Shown one piece after another: positions 1-7,950 of a DNA stretch of 15,780 nucleotides; positions within the stretch are counted from its first letter, which is position 1; each line of letters starts with the position of its first letter. The stretch lies in NCBI GenBank assembly GCA_010027295.1, contig RGVM01000013.1, positions 1 to 15,780 of the forward strand, given 5' to 3'. The DNA is from Chitinophagia bacterium. Its GTDB lineage: Bacteria > Bacteroidota > Bacteroidia > Chitinophagales > Chitinophagaceae. A program made the translations under genes and the position numbers. The notes beneath the pieces are model-generated. The model did not search any database, had not been told where the DNA came from, and worked only from the letters and a program-made list of their open reading frames with translations.

Positions 1-44
1 AGCAGGGCAAGACGCAGCCCGCTGCCGCCCCCGCCAATCCCTGA
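1..44 (+). CDS. 3' end of an upstream gene, probably the ActE cytochrome c subunit (partial)
   Basis: Reading from base 3, the frame gives QGKTQPAAAPANP followed by a TGA stop at 42-44. Only this low-complexity Ala/Pro tail is visible, so the product cannot be identified from sequence. Position supports ActE: in Bacteroidota the alternative complex III genes run actA-B-C-D-E-F, and actF starts 32 bp downstream. A similar Ala/Pro-rich tail ends the CoxB protein in this operon. The family call is inference from gene order only. Confidence 0.5.
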   Translation, partial: QGKTQPAAAPANP

Positions 45-76
45 CCCGAGACCGACACGAAAGAACCGATTCAATT

Positions 77-1306
77 ATGAGCGCGATGACCAAGCAACAC
101 TTTGAGACCTCGGCCGGCTATCGGAAGTGGACCCTCGCCCTCCTGGGCATCGGGGGACTGGCGCTGGTGCTGGGTTTCATATTCCTCGGGATGAGTCCCG
201 ACGAGCATGCCAGGACCCGCTTCTGGGCGGTACTTCTGCAAAACAGCACCTTCTTCCTGCTCGTGGTGAATGCCAGCATGTTTTTCATATGCGTGACCAC
301 CCTGGCCATGGGTGGCTGGCAGATGAGCTTCCGCCGGGTGCCGGAGGCCATCTCCACGCTCGTGCCCATCTTCTCGATTCTGGCGCTCCTGGTGTTCCTC
401 GGGATCATCTTCGGACACCAGCACCATATCTATCACTGGCTCGACAAGGAACATGTGGAGCATGACCCCGTCCTCAAGGGCAAGAGCGGCTTCCTGAACC
501 CGACGTTCTTCCTCGGATGGACCGTCCTCACCTTGGTGATATGGTCGCTCGTCGGTCGCAAGATGCGCCAGCTCTCCCAGCGCGCCGACAGTCCCTTCAC
601 CGAGGAGGAGACGAAGGGCTACATGTGGACCAACTCCGTCTGGGCCTCGGTCTTCACGGTCTTCTTCGGCCTGACCGTCGCCTCGACCATCCCATGGTTC
701 TGGCTCATGAGCATCGACGCCCATTGGTACTCAACGATGTACAGCTGGTACACTTTCGCGAGCACCTTCGTGTCGGGCATGTCGCTCATCGCCCTTTTCG
801 TGATCTACCTCAAGAATCAGGACCGCCTCGAGTATGTCACCGAGGAGCACCTGCACGACCTCGGCAAGTTCATGTTCGCCTTCAGCGTGTTCTGGACCTA
901 CCTATGGTACTCCCAGTTCATGCTCATCTGGTATGCGAACATTCCCGAGGAGACGACATACTTCAAGGTGCGCATGCAGGGCCCCTATCGCCTGCTCTTC
1001 TTCCTGAACCTTGTGATGAACTTCATCCTGCCCTTCCTGCTGCTGATCCGTCGCGGCTCCAAGAGGAACTACACCACGATGACCTATCTCGCGGTGCTGA
1101 TCATCCTGGGCCACTGGATCGACTTCTACCAGATGGTCATGCCCGGTCCGCTGGGCGAGCATTACAGCCTGGGCTGGTACGAGTTCGGAATCCTGGCGCT
1201 GTACGCGGGCCTCATCATGCACTTCACGGGCAAGGCGCTCGAGAAGACGCGGCTGCTGCCCGAGCACCATCCGCTGGTCAAGGAGAGCCTGATCCACCAT
1301 ACCTGA
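77..1306 (+). CDS. actF: Alternative complex III (quinol:cytochrome c oxidoreductase) membrane subunit ActF
   Basis: The 409-aa protein is an integral membrane subunit of alternative complex III, which oxidises menaquinol and passes electrons to cytochrome c or directly to a partner oxidase. It is almost entirely hydrophobic helices, about ten, as expected for the NrfD/PsrC-like ActC/ActF fold. Recognisable family features are the FWAVLLQNSTFFLLVVNA stretch (about 49-66), the GGWQMSFRRVPEA loop (79-91) and FGHQHHIYHWLD (112-123). In ACIII structures ActC carries the quinol site and ActF is its pseudo-symmetric partner, lining a possible proton path; that is family knowledge. The start at 77 fits the family N-terminus; the frame is open further upstream, but only an A-rich GAAAGAA leader precedes the ATG. 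It is followed after 54 bp by coxB, so ACIII and the oxidase are probably co-transcribed. The whole act block lies mostly outside the window. Confidence 0.9.
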   Translation: MSAMTKQHFETSAGYRKWTLALLGIGGLALVLGFIFLGMSPDEHARTRFWAVLLQNSTFFLLVVNASMFFICVTTLAMGGWQMSFRRVPEAISTLVPIFSILALLVFLGIIFGHQHHIYHWLDKEHVEHDPVLKGKSGFLNPTFFLGWTVLTLVIWSLVGRKMRQLSQRADSPFTEEETKGYMWTNSVWASVFTVFFGLTVASTIPWFWLMSIDAHWYSTMYSWYTFASTFVSGMSLIALFVIYLKNQDRLEYVTEEHLHDLGKFMFAFSVFWTYLWYSQFMLIWYANIPEETTYFKVRMQGPYRLLFFLNLVMNFILPFLLLIRRGSKRNYTTMTYLAVLIILGHWIDFYQMVMPGPLGEHYSLGWYEFGILALYAGLIMHFTGKALEKTRLLPEHHPLVKESLIHHT

Positions 1307-1360
1307 CATCATCGGCCGGAACCCTGAGAACCTCAACGAAAACCAATCATTCGGAATACC

Positions 1361-2437
1361 ATGACGGGAATCCTGATTACCTCGATACTGGCCCTGGCCT
1401 TCATCGTGATCTTCCAGATCGCGAAGGCCAGCGAGTACGTGAGTGTGCTGAAGGGCGAGGAGAAGGCCTTCCAGCAGAGCAACCGAATCAACGCCTTCCT
1501 TTTCCTTTCCTTCCTGGTCCTGGGCCTCGTAGGGGCCTGGTGGTGCAACAAGCTCTTCTACGGGAAGACACTCTTCGTGCAGCCCGCCGCCTCCGACCAT
1601 GGCGAGAAGATCGACAACATGCTCTGGCTCACGCTGGCAGTGACGGGCCTGGTCTTCTTCATCACGCAGATCCTGCTGTTCTGGTTCGCCTACAAGTACC
1701 AGTACTCGGAGAAGCGCAAGGCCCACTTCTTCGCCCATAGCAACAAGTTGGAGCTCATCTGGACGGTCGTGCCGGCCATCTTCCTCACGGTGCTGGTGGG
1801 CTTGGGCCTCTATTATTGGTTCGGCATCACGGGTCCCGCCCCCAAGGACGCGCAGCTCGTGGAGATCACCGGCAAGCAGTTCAACTGGCTGATGCGCTAT
1901 CCCGGAAAGGACGGCGTCCTCGGCCGCAAGAACTACCGCCTGACGGACGCCTCCAACGGCAACGCTCTGGGCGTCGACTGGGAGGATGGCAGCAGCCATG
2001 ACGACATCGAGTCTACCGAGATGCACCTTGTCGTCGGCAAGCCCGTGCAGCTGGTCATCAACGCACAGGACGTCATCCACGACGTGGGCCTCGTGCATTT
2101 CCGGATGAAGATGGATGCCGTACCGGGCATTCCCACCACCATGTGGTTCACACCCAAGTACACCACCGCGCAGATGAAGGAGATCACCGGGAACAAGGAC
2201 TTCGTGTACGAGATCTCCTGCGACCAGATGTGCGGCAGCGGCCACTATTCCATGCGCGGCATCGTCATCGTCGAGACGCAGGAGGAGTACGACCGCTGGA
2301 TCTCAGGGATCAAACCCCAGTACAAGACCGTCATGGAGGCAAAGGCCCCTGCCGCCTCTCCCGCTGCGGACACCCTGAAGAGCGTCTCCATGCCACCGGC
2401 CGCGAAGCCCCTGGCACAGAACCTGACTGTGAAATAA
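1361..2437 (+). CDS. coxB: Cytochrome c oxidase subunit II (CuA subunit)
   Basis: The 358-aa protein receives electrons at the binuclear CuA centre and passes them to heme a in subunit I. There is an extra N-terminal helix (about 3-20), then two helices (about 43-61 and 86-110) forming the usual hairpin, then the periplasmic cupredoxin domain with GKQFNWLMRYPG (171-182). The CuA ligands are visible: H240 in DVIHDVGLVHF, and C287, C291, H295 and M298 in CDQMCGSGHYSM. Residue 289 is Gln where the classical CxExC motif has Glu; Bacteroidota homologues also vary here. There is no CXXCH, so unlike caa3 oxidases it carries no fused cytochrome c. The C-terminus is an Ala/Pro-rich tail. It lies 54 bp after actF and 47 bp before coxA. 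Confidence 0.95.
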   Translation: MTGILITSILALAFIVIFQIAKASEYVSVLKGEEKAFQQSNRINAFLFLSFLVLGLVGAWWCNKLFYGKTLFVQPAASDHGEKIDNMLWLTLAVTGLVFFITQILLFWFAYKYQYSEKRKAHFFAHSNKLELIWTVVPAIFLTVLVGLGLYYWFGITGPAPKDAQLVEITGKQFNWLMRYPGKDGVLGRKNYRLTDASNGNALGVDWEDGSSHDDIESTEMHLVVGKPVQLVINAQDVIHDVGLVHFRMKMDAVPGIPTTMWFTPKYTTAQMKEITGNKDFVYEISCDQMCGSGHYSMRGIVIVETQEEYDRWISGIKPQYKTVMEAKAPAASPAADTLKSVSMPPAAKPLAQNLTVK

Positions 2438-2484
2438 CCCAAGGACATACGGACACCTGATCCATATACCCTAAACGAAGAGAG

Positions 2485-4305
2485 ATGAGCACCGAAATCA
2501 CACAGCACAGCCATGCCGCCACGCTCCAGACGGAGTCACATGGCCACCATGAGGGCGACCATGGCCACCACCATGAGGAGTCGTTCATCAGCAAATACGT
2601 CTTCAGCCAGGACCACAAGATGATCGCCAAGCAGTTCCTCATCACGGGGATGATCTGGGGTGTCATCGGCGGCCTGTTCTCGGTCCTATTCCGTCTCCAG
2701 CTCGGCTACCCCGACATGACCTTCCCCATCCTGGAGGACATGTTCGGCAAGTGGGCCGCCGGCGGACGGATCTCCAATGAGTTCTACTATGCGCTCGTCA
2801 CCATGCACGGCACCATCCTGGTGTTCTTCGTGTTGACGGCCGGCCTCAGCGGCACTTTCGCCAACTTCCTCATCCCCCTGCAGGTGGGTGCGCGCGATAT
2901 GGCCTCCCCCTTCCTGAACATGCTCAGCTACTGGTTCTTCTTCCTCGCCAGCGTGATCATGTTCGCCTCGCTGTTCCTGCAGACCGGACCCGCAAGCGGC
3001 GGTTGGACCATCTATCCGCCGCTCAGCGCGCTCGGACAGGCATCCGAGGGATCCAAGCTGGGCATGGACTTCTGGCTGGTGTCCATGGCCATGTTCATCG
3101 TCTCCTCGCTGCTCGGCGGCCTCAACTACATCACCACGATCCTCAACATGCGCACCAAGGGCATGTCGATGACGCGGATGCCCCTGACCATCTGGGCCAT
3201 CTTCTTCACCGCTGTCCTGGGCGTACTGTCCTTCCCGGTACTGCTTTCCGGCGCCATCCTGCTGCTCTTCGACCGGAACCTGGGTACCAGTTTCTATCTC
3301 TCCGAGATCGTCGTGAAAGGCGAGATCCTCCCCAACGAGGGCGGCAGTGCCATCCTCTTCCAGCACCTGTTCTGGTTCCTGGGCCACCCCGAAGTGTACA
3401 TCATCCTGATGCCGGCCCTGGGCATGGTCTCCGAGATCCTGAGCGTAAACTCGCGCAAGCCCATCTTCGGCTATCTGGCAATGGTGGGATCGCTGTTCGC
3501 CATCGCAATACTTGCCTTCCTGGTATGGGCGCACCACATGTTCGTGACCGGACTGAACCCGTTCCTGGGAGCTTTCTTCGTACTGCTCACGCTGCTGATC
3601 GCGGTACCCTCCGCCATCAAGGTCTTCAACTGGCTGACGACGATCTGGAGGGGTAACCTCAGGTTCACTCCGGCCATGCTTTTCGCCATGGGCTTCGTGA
3701 GCCTGTTCATCTCGGGCGGACTGACAGGCATCTTCCTCGGCAACTCGACGCTCGACATTCACCTGCACGACACCTATTTCGTAGTGGCACACTTCCACAT
3801 CGTGATGGGAGTGGCCTCGATGTTCGGGATGTTCGCCGGCGTCTACCACTGGTATCCGAAGATGTACGGCCGCTACATGAACAATACGCTTGCCTACATC
3901 CATTTCTGGGTATCCCTGGCGGGCGCCTACCTGATCTTCTGGCCGATGCACTACTTCGGTCTGGCAGGCATGCCACGACGCTACACTGACTGGAGCAACT
4001 GGCAGTCGTTCAACATGTTCGCCGACGCCAACCGCGCCATCAGCACCGTGGCCATGGTCGTGTTCGCAGTACAGCTGCTGTTCATCTTCAACTTCTTCTA
4101 TTCGATATGGAAGGGCCGGAAGGTGACCACGCAAAATCCGTGGGGTGCCAACACGCTGGAGTGGACGGCCCCCATCCGTCCCGGCCATGGAAACTGGCCC
4201 GGCGACATCCCCGAGGTACACCGCTGGGCGTACGACTACGGCAAGGACGGCAGGGAGTTCATCCCGCAGACCGAGGCCGTGTCGGACAGCGAGTCGAAGC
4301 ATTGA
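2485..4305 (+). CDS. coxA: Cytochrome c oxidase subunit I (aa3-type, A1 heme-copper oxidase)
   Basis: The 606-aa catalytic subunit reduces O2 to water at heme a3/CuB and pumps protons. Key residues are readable: H108 (TMHGT) and H438 for heme a, H436 (AHFHIVMG) for heme a3, and H301, H350 and H351 for CuB. Y305, in GHPEVY, is the His-Tyr crosslink residue. E303 in the same motif, with D138, N145 and N127, marks an intact D-channel; S376 and K379 (PSAIKV) mark the K-channel, with Ser replacing the usual Thr. The set defines an A1-type oxidase. About twelve helices span roughly 50-545. The N-terminus is an unusual His-rich stretch, nine His in residues 8-30, ahead of the conserved DHK motif (43-45). 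The ATG is preceded by GAAGAGAG. ctaB follows after 63 bp. Confidence 0.97.
   Translation: MSTEITQHSHAATLQTESHGHHEGDHGHHHEESFISKYVFSQDHKMIAKQFLITGMIWGVIGGLFSVLFRLQLGYPDMTFPILEDMFGKWAAGGRISNEFYYALVTMHGTILVFFVLTAGLSGTFANFLIPLQVGARDMASPFLNMLSYWFFFLASVIMFASLFLQTGPASGGWTIYPPLSALGQASEGSKLGMDFWLVSMAMFIVSSLLGGLNYITTILNMRTKGMSMTRMPLTIWAIFFTAVLGVLSFPVLLSGAILLLFDRNLGTSFYLSEIVVKGEILPNEGGSAILFQHLFWFLGHPEVYIILMPALGMVSEILSVNSRKPIFGYLAMVGSLFAIAILAFLVWAHHMFVTGLNPFLGAFFVLLTLLIAVPSAIKVFNWLTTIWRGNLRFTPAMLFAMGFVSLFISGGLTGIFLGNSTLDIHLHDTYFVVAHFHIVMGVASMFGMFAGVYHWYPKMYGRYMNNTLAYIHFWVSLAGAYLIFWPMHYFGLAGMPRRYTDWSNWQSFNMFADANRAISTVAMVVFAVQLLFIFNFFYSIWKGRKVTTQNPWGANTLEWTAPIRPGHGNWPGDIPEVHRWAYDYGKDGREFIPQTEAVSDSESKH
2539..2578 (+). 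repeat. Imperfect 21-bp-spaced tandem repeat encoding the His-rich N-terminus of CoxA
   Basis: CATGGCCACCATGAGG at 2539-2554 recurs at 2560-2578 as CATGGCCACCACCATGAGG, with one extra CAC codon. The repeat sits in frame inside coxA and encodes HGHHEGDHGHHHEE, so it explains the His-rich stretch. Such a repeat could arise by slippage. A role in metal handling is possible but not shown. Confidence 0.6.
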
Positions 4306-4368
4306 GGCAACCCTCCCGCGCCGCACGGTGCGGACAGGGCATGCGATACAAGGATTTTTGACATACGG

Positions 4369-5268
4369 ATGGAGAAGGAAAGCGAGGGGGAGGCCGCCCG
4401 TACGGGCCTGAAGGCCAGAATCGGCGACCTCGGACAGCTGATGAAGTTCACCCTGAGCTTCACGGTCGTGTTCTCTTCGGTGGTCAGCTACCTGCTGGTC
4501 CCCTCGGTGTCCTTCGACATCACGTCAGTTCTTTTACTTTTCGCAGCGGGCATGCTGGTGACGGGATCTGCCAACGCGATCAACCAGATCGTGGAGAAGG
4601 ATACCGACGCTCTCATGAAGCGTACCGCGAAGCGGCCGGTGGCATCCGGCCGGATGGGTGTGGACGAGGCATGGACGTATGCCGTCGTGGCTGGTGTCGT
4701 CGGGGTCTTCCTGATGGCCTGGCGTTTCAACGGCACATCGGCCCTGCTTTCGGCCTTCAGCCTCTTCCTCTACGCCTTCGTCTATACGCCGCTGAAGAAG
4801 GTGCACTCCATCGCCGTGCTCGTGGGCGCGGTACCCGGTGCGCTGCCCTGCCTCATCGGCTGGGTGGCGGGCGAGGACGGCTTCTCGCCCGGGGGATGGG
4901 TACTGTTCGCCCTTCAGTTCGTATGGCAATTCCCGCATTTCTGGGCCATCGCCTGGGTTGTGTACTCCGACTACGGCAGGGCGGGATTCCGCCTGCTGCC
5001 CTCGGCCGAGGGACCGACCAAGTACGCGGCAGTCCAGGCCGTGCTGTACACGATCATCCTGATACCCATCGGGGCCCTGCCCTATGTGTTCGGGATGAGC
5101 GGAGCCATGAGCCTGGTGGTCGTGACGGCCGCCAACCTGGCCCTCCTCTGGCAGTGTATCCTCCTTTTCCGGCGGATGGACGTCGGATCGGCGCGGAAGG
5201 TCATGTTCGGATCATATATCTACCTGCCAGTGGTGCTGCTGGCCCTTCTGGCCGACAAGGCCTCCTGA
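4369..5268 (+). CDS. ctaB: Protoheme IX farnesyltransferase (heme O synthase), UbiA family
   Basis: The 299-aa membrane prenyltransferase adds a farnesyl group to heme B to make heme O, the precursor of the heme A used by the neighbouring oxidase. The first aspartate-rich motif is at N72-x3-E76-x-D78-x-D80, followed by MKRTAKRPVASGRM (83-96), the CyoE/CtaB signature; Glu at 76 replaces the first Asp. The second motif is YSDYGRAGFRLLP, within a loop matching the family's KDDYARAG region. Roughly eight to nine helices are seen, and the length is normal. The charged N-terminal 20 residues precede the first helix, and the start at 4369 gives the best fit. It lies between coxA and the first subunit III gene. 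No heme A synthase (ctaA) gene is present in the window, so heme A formation must be encoded elsewhere. Confidence 0.93.
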   Translation: MEKESEGEAARTGLKARIGDLGQLMKFTLSFTVVFSSVVSYLLVPSVSFDITSVLLLFAAGMLVTGSANAINQIVEKDTDALMKRTAKRPVASGRMGVDEAWTYAVVAGVVGVFLMAWRFNGTSALLSAFSLFLYAFVYTPLKKVHSIAVLVGAVPGALPCLIGWVAGEDGFSPGGWVLFALQFVWQFPHFWAIAWVVYSDYGRAGFRLLPSAEGPTKYAAVQAVLYTIILIPIGALPYVFGMSGAMSLVVVTAANLALLWQCILLFRRMDVGSARKVMFGSYIYLPVVLLALLADKAS

Positions 5269-5309
5269 CAGGCAAACAGTAAGAAAGAGAGACGAGGGAG
5301 AAAGAAAAA

Positions 5310-5885
5310 ATGACGGAGACGGTCAACATACAGCGAGGGAGGATCCATCCCTACAAGTTCACGATGTGGGTCGCGATCGGCAGCATCATCATGATGTTCG
5401 CCGGCCTGACCAGCGCATACATCGTGAAGCGCAGCCAGGCGGGCTGGGTGATGATCGACATACCCTTGGCGTTCTGGTTCTCCACTGTCGTGATCCTGGC
5501 CTCCAGCGTGACGGTGCATCTCGCGGTACGGGCCTCCCGGGAGCGCGACATGCCCGGCTACCGGAAGTGGATGGTGGCCACGGCCGTGCTGGGAACGGTA
5601 TTCCTGATCCTCCAGACGAAGGGATTCATGGACCTGAGGGCCCAGGACATCCGTCTCGTGGGCGCCGGCTCGAACGCGTCGCATTCCTTCCTGCTGGCCA
5701 TAGCCGGACTGCACGGCCTGCACGTGCTCGGCGGCGTGGCCGCCTTGCTGGTCATCGCCTGGCGTGTGGTACGCTCCCGCACCCGAACCTACAGCAGCGT
5801 TCCAGCCGAGGTTATATCGACATACTGGCATTTCGTGGACGTGCTCTGGATATATCTGATCCTCTTCTTCAACTGGATGCGGTGA
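5310..5885 (+). CDS. Cytochrome c oxidase subunit III, first paralogue (short, five helices)
   Basis: This 191-aa member of the heme-copper oxidase subunit III family has about five helices and the conserved YWHFVDVLW motif (172-180) in the last helix. Subunit III stabilises subunit I and helps keep the D-channel supplied with protons. The helix that normally carries QxxE (the DCCD-reactive Glu in classical enzymes) reads LQTKGFMD (101-108), with Gly at 105 in place of Glu. The next gene is a second, longer subunit III that keeps the Glu, so this may be a structural paralogue. Two tandem subunit III genes are common in Bacteroidota oxidase operons. A strong purine tract (about 5280-5309) lies directly before the ATG. 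It starts 41 bp after ctaB. Confidence 0.88.
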   Translation: MTETVNIQRGRIHPYKFTMWVAIGSIIMMFAGLTSAYIVKRSQAGWVMIDIPLAFWFSTVVILASSVTVHLAVRASRERDMPGYRKWMVATAVLGTVFLILQTKGFMDLRAQDIRLVGAGSNASHSFLLAIAGLHGLHVLGGVAALLVIAWRVVRSRTRTYSSVPAEVISTYWHFVDVLWIYLILFFNWMR

Positions 5886-5923
5886 CACAGGGCCCCTTAC
5901 AATCATAAACCAAGACGATCGAC

Positions 5924-6673
5924 ATGGCAACAGCCCAAGCAGCACAGATGGAGACCAAATGGTGGAGTGGCGGGAAGAGCCCCTTCAACGTGGAATACGG
6001 CAAGCTCATGATGTGGTACTTCCTCATGAGCGACGCCTTCACCTTCGGCGCTTTCCTGATCTCCTACGGCACCATACGTTTCAGCCAGAACTACTGGCCC
6101 GACCCCAACCAGGTCTTCAACGCATTCCCCTTCGCGGGCCATGCCAACCTGCCGCTCGCATTTGTGAGCCTCATGACCTTCATCCTCATCGTGAGTTCCG
6201 TCACCATGGTGCTCGCGGTACATGCGGGTCATCACAACGACAGGAAAGGCGTTATCAAGTGGATGATATGGACCATACTGGGCGGCATTGCCTTCCTGGC
6301 CTGCCAGGCATGGGAATGGACCCACCTCATCACTGGCGACCACGCCGTGCTCATCAACGGAAAGGTCGAGCACATCGGAACGACCGTCAGCCGCAACCCC
6401 TGGGGTGCCGCAGTGCCTGGCATGGCGCATGACGGGCATGCCCTAACCACGACGGGACCGGTCGCCTTCGGTGGCTACTTCTTCGGCATCACCGGCTTCC
6501 ACGGCTTCCACGTGTTCTCCGGCGTGATCATCAACATCATCATGCTGATTATGACCATGAACGGCGTGTTCGACCGTCGCGGACACTACCTCATGATCGA
6601 GAAGGCAGGCCTCTACTGGCACTTCGTCGACCTGGTATGGGTCTTCGTCTTCCTCTGCTTCTACCTCATCTGA
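5924..6673 (+). CDS. coxC: Cytochrome c oxidase subunit III, second paralogue
   Basis: The 249-aa protein has about five helices, an N-terminal soluble stretch containing WWSGGKSPFNVEYGK (13-27), and the family motif YWHFVDLVW (231-239). Q128 and E131 in CQAWEWTHL match the conserved QxxE of subunit III, so this copy is the better candidate for the classical role next to the D-channel. It has a roughly 45-residue hydrophilic insertion (about 137-180, rich in Gly, His and Thr) between two helices, absent from the paralogue just upstream. It starts 38 bp after the first copy and lies 36 bp before the subunit IV gene. Typical length for the Bacteroidota version. Confidence 0.92.
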   Translation: MATAQAAQMETKWWSGGKSPFNVEYGKLMMWYFLMSDAFTFGAFLISYGTIRFSQNYWPDPNQVFNAFPFAGHANLPLAFVSLMTFILIVSSVTMVLAVHAGHHNDRKGVIKWMIWTILGGIAFLACQAWEWTHLITGDHAVLINGKVEHIGTTVSRNPWGAAVPGMAHDGHALTTTGPVAFGGYFFGITGFHGFHVFSGVIINIIMLIMTMNGVFDRRGHYLMIEKAGLYWHFVDLVWVFVFLCFYLI

Positions 6674-6709
6674 GTCCATCGATCCAGCAACAAAGAAATC
6701 CCTTCCGAT

Positions 6710-7153
6710 ATGGAGCATCAATCGACACCCGAAGTCACCTTCCACCACGAGCCCGGCGGCAAAGAAGTGGTACAGCGGATCATCCGCACGACCGTCATCC
6801 TCTCCGTCATCACCCTGATCGAACTGGCCCTCGGCTTCGGCATCTACTTCCTGCACAAGAACCCCGACCCGAGCGCGGCCCTCATACTCTTCATGAAGGG
6901 TGTCATCGTCATACTCTCCCTGCTGAAGGCCTTCTACATCGTGGGCGTCTTCATGCACCTGGGCGACGAGATTCGCAACCTGATCATGACGATCGTGGTG
7001 CCGCTGCTGCTGTTCGTCTGGTTCATCGCCGCCTTCCTGTGGGATGGCGACTCCTGGAAGATGCTCCGCAACACGGACGGCCACTCCAAGGCGGCCACGG
7101 AACAGACCAGCCATCCGGCGCCCTCCACCCAGGGACACGGACAAGGACATTGA
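6710..7153 (+). CDS. Cytochrome c oxidase subunit IV family protein
   Basis: This small 147-aa membrane protein has three predicted helices (about 25-48, 57-82 and 90-112). The second ends in KAFYIVGVFMHLGDE (73-87), which matches the KAxxIxxxFMHL signature of the prokaryotic subunit IV (CyoD/CtaF-like) family. It probably stabilises the catalytic core at its periphery. The N-terminus is polar with HH at 12-13, and the C-terminal 30 residues are hydrophilic and His/Gly-rich. It is the last gene before a strong terminator-like hairpin, which places it at the end of the structural oxidase block. Confidence 0.88.
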   Translation: MEHQSTPEVTFHHEPGGKEVVQRIIRTTVILSVITLIELALGFGIYFLHKNPDPSAALILFMKGVIVILSLLKAFYIVGVFMHLGDEIRNLIMTIVVPLLLFVWFIAAFLWDGDSWKMLRNTDGHSKAATEQTSHPAPSTQGHGQGH

Positions 7154-7174
7154 CATGTTCAGCCAACCCAGTGG

Positions 7175-7215
7175 AATGCACCGTCGCGTCGAACCGCAAC
7201 GGTGCATTTTTGTTT
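7175..7215 (+). terminator. Rho-independent terminator after the oxidase structural genes
   Basis: AATGCACCGT (7175-7184) pairs perfectly with ACGGTGCATT (7199-7208). After a C/A mismatch, three more pairs (GCG 7186-7188 with CGC 7195-7197) extend the stem over a six-base loop. The stem runs directly into TTTGTTTG. It begins 21 bp after the subunit IV stop. This should end or strongly attenuate the act/cox transcript, so the SCO gene is read by readthrough or from its own promoter, which I cannot pinpoint. Confidence 0.82.
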
Positions 7216-7228
7216 GATACGTTCACAG

Positions 7229-7927
7229 ATGTCCTACCGAAAGGCGATAGCGATAGCCGTTGTGCTCGTACTCCCCGTGATGAGCTACCTCATCGTGGAG
7301 AACCTCAGCAGAGGGGCTGTACGCATGCCCCGACGATACTTCTACGACAGCGTCACGATGGTCACCCAGGAGGGTAAGACGCGTCCGGACACTGCCTGGC
7401 ACAGAGTTCGACCGTTCACCCTCACCAACCAGTTCGGCCGCGAAGTGTCTCTAGACGAGTGGCAGGGCCGCATCATCATCGCCGATTTCATCTTCACCTC
7501 CTGCCCCAGCGTCTGCCCCACCCTCACGCGCAACATGAAACGTCTGCAGGACGCTTTCAAGAAGACCGATTCGTTGGTGCGCTTCGTATCCTTCACCGTC
7601 GACCCGGCTCGTGACTCCGCCCCCCGGCTGAAGGCCTACGGCGACCGCTTCCGTGTGGACCACGACACCTGGTGGATGCTCACCGGTGACAAGAAGGAGA
7701 TCTACGACATAGCCCTTCATGAGTTCAAGGCCAACATCGCTCAGGCGGATGGCGTCGATACGGGCTTCATCCACACCGACAAGTTCTTCCTACTCGACCG
7801 CGACAGGGTGGTGAGGGGATGGTATAGCGGACTGGACAGCGTCAGGCTCGATGAGGTCATACGCGATGTGGTGCTGCTCAACATGGAGCGAGATAAGAAG
7901 AAGAAACGCAACCTCTTCCGGAAATAA
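7229..7927 (+). CDS. SCO1/SenC/PrrC family copper chaperone for CuA assembly
   Basis: The 232-aa protein has one N-terminal membrane anchor (about 5-23) and a thioredoxin-fold domain outside the membrane. The copper ligands of the family are present: C92 and C96 in TSCPSVCPTLTRNM, and the distal histidine H182 in FIHTDKFFLLD. SCO proteins deliver copper to, or reduce, the CuA cysteines of subunit II, which fits the coxB gene upstream. A GTG at 7202 would extend the frame by nine residues, but it lies inside the terminator hairpin, so the ATG at 7229, which places the hydrophobic anchor correctly, is chosen. DUF420 follows after 23 bp. The C-terminus is strongly basic (DKKKKRN). Confidence 0.92.
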   Translation: MSYRKAIAIAVVLVLPVMSYLIVENLSRGAVRMPRRYFYDSVTMVTQEGKTRPDTAWHRVRPFTLTNQFGREVSLDEWQGRIIIADFIFTSCPSVCPTLTRNMKRLQDAFKKTDSLVRFVSFTVDPARDSAPRLKAYGDRFRVDHDTWWMLTGDKKEIYDIALHEFKANIAQADGVDTGFIHTDKFFLLDRDRVVRGWYSGLDSVRLDEVIRDVVLLNMERDKKKKRNLFRK

Positions 7928-7950
7928 ACAACACCCGCAAGGGCCATTCC

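Noticed and set aside
902..2245. Long minus-strand open frame opposite actF and coxB (447 codons)
   Set aside because: It is antisense to two well-recognised genes, has a low-complexity His/Glu/Asp-rich composition typical of GC-rich shadow frames, and shows no domain.
2686..4326. Long minus-strand open frame opposite coxA (546 codons)
   Set aside because: It is antisense to a clear cytochrome oxidase subunit I and its composition (His, Glu, Gly, Arg-rich) reflects high GC, not a protein fold.
7202..7228. Nine-codon N-terminal extension of the SCO protein from GTG at 7202
   Set aside because: The codon lies inside the terminator stem and the extension would precede a normal signal-anchor; ATG at 7229 is the better start.
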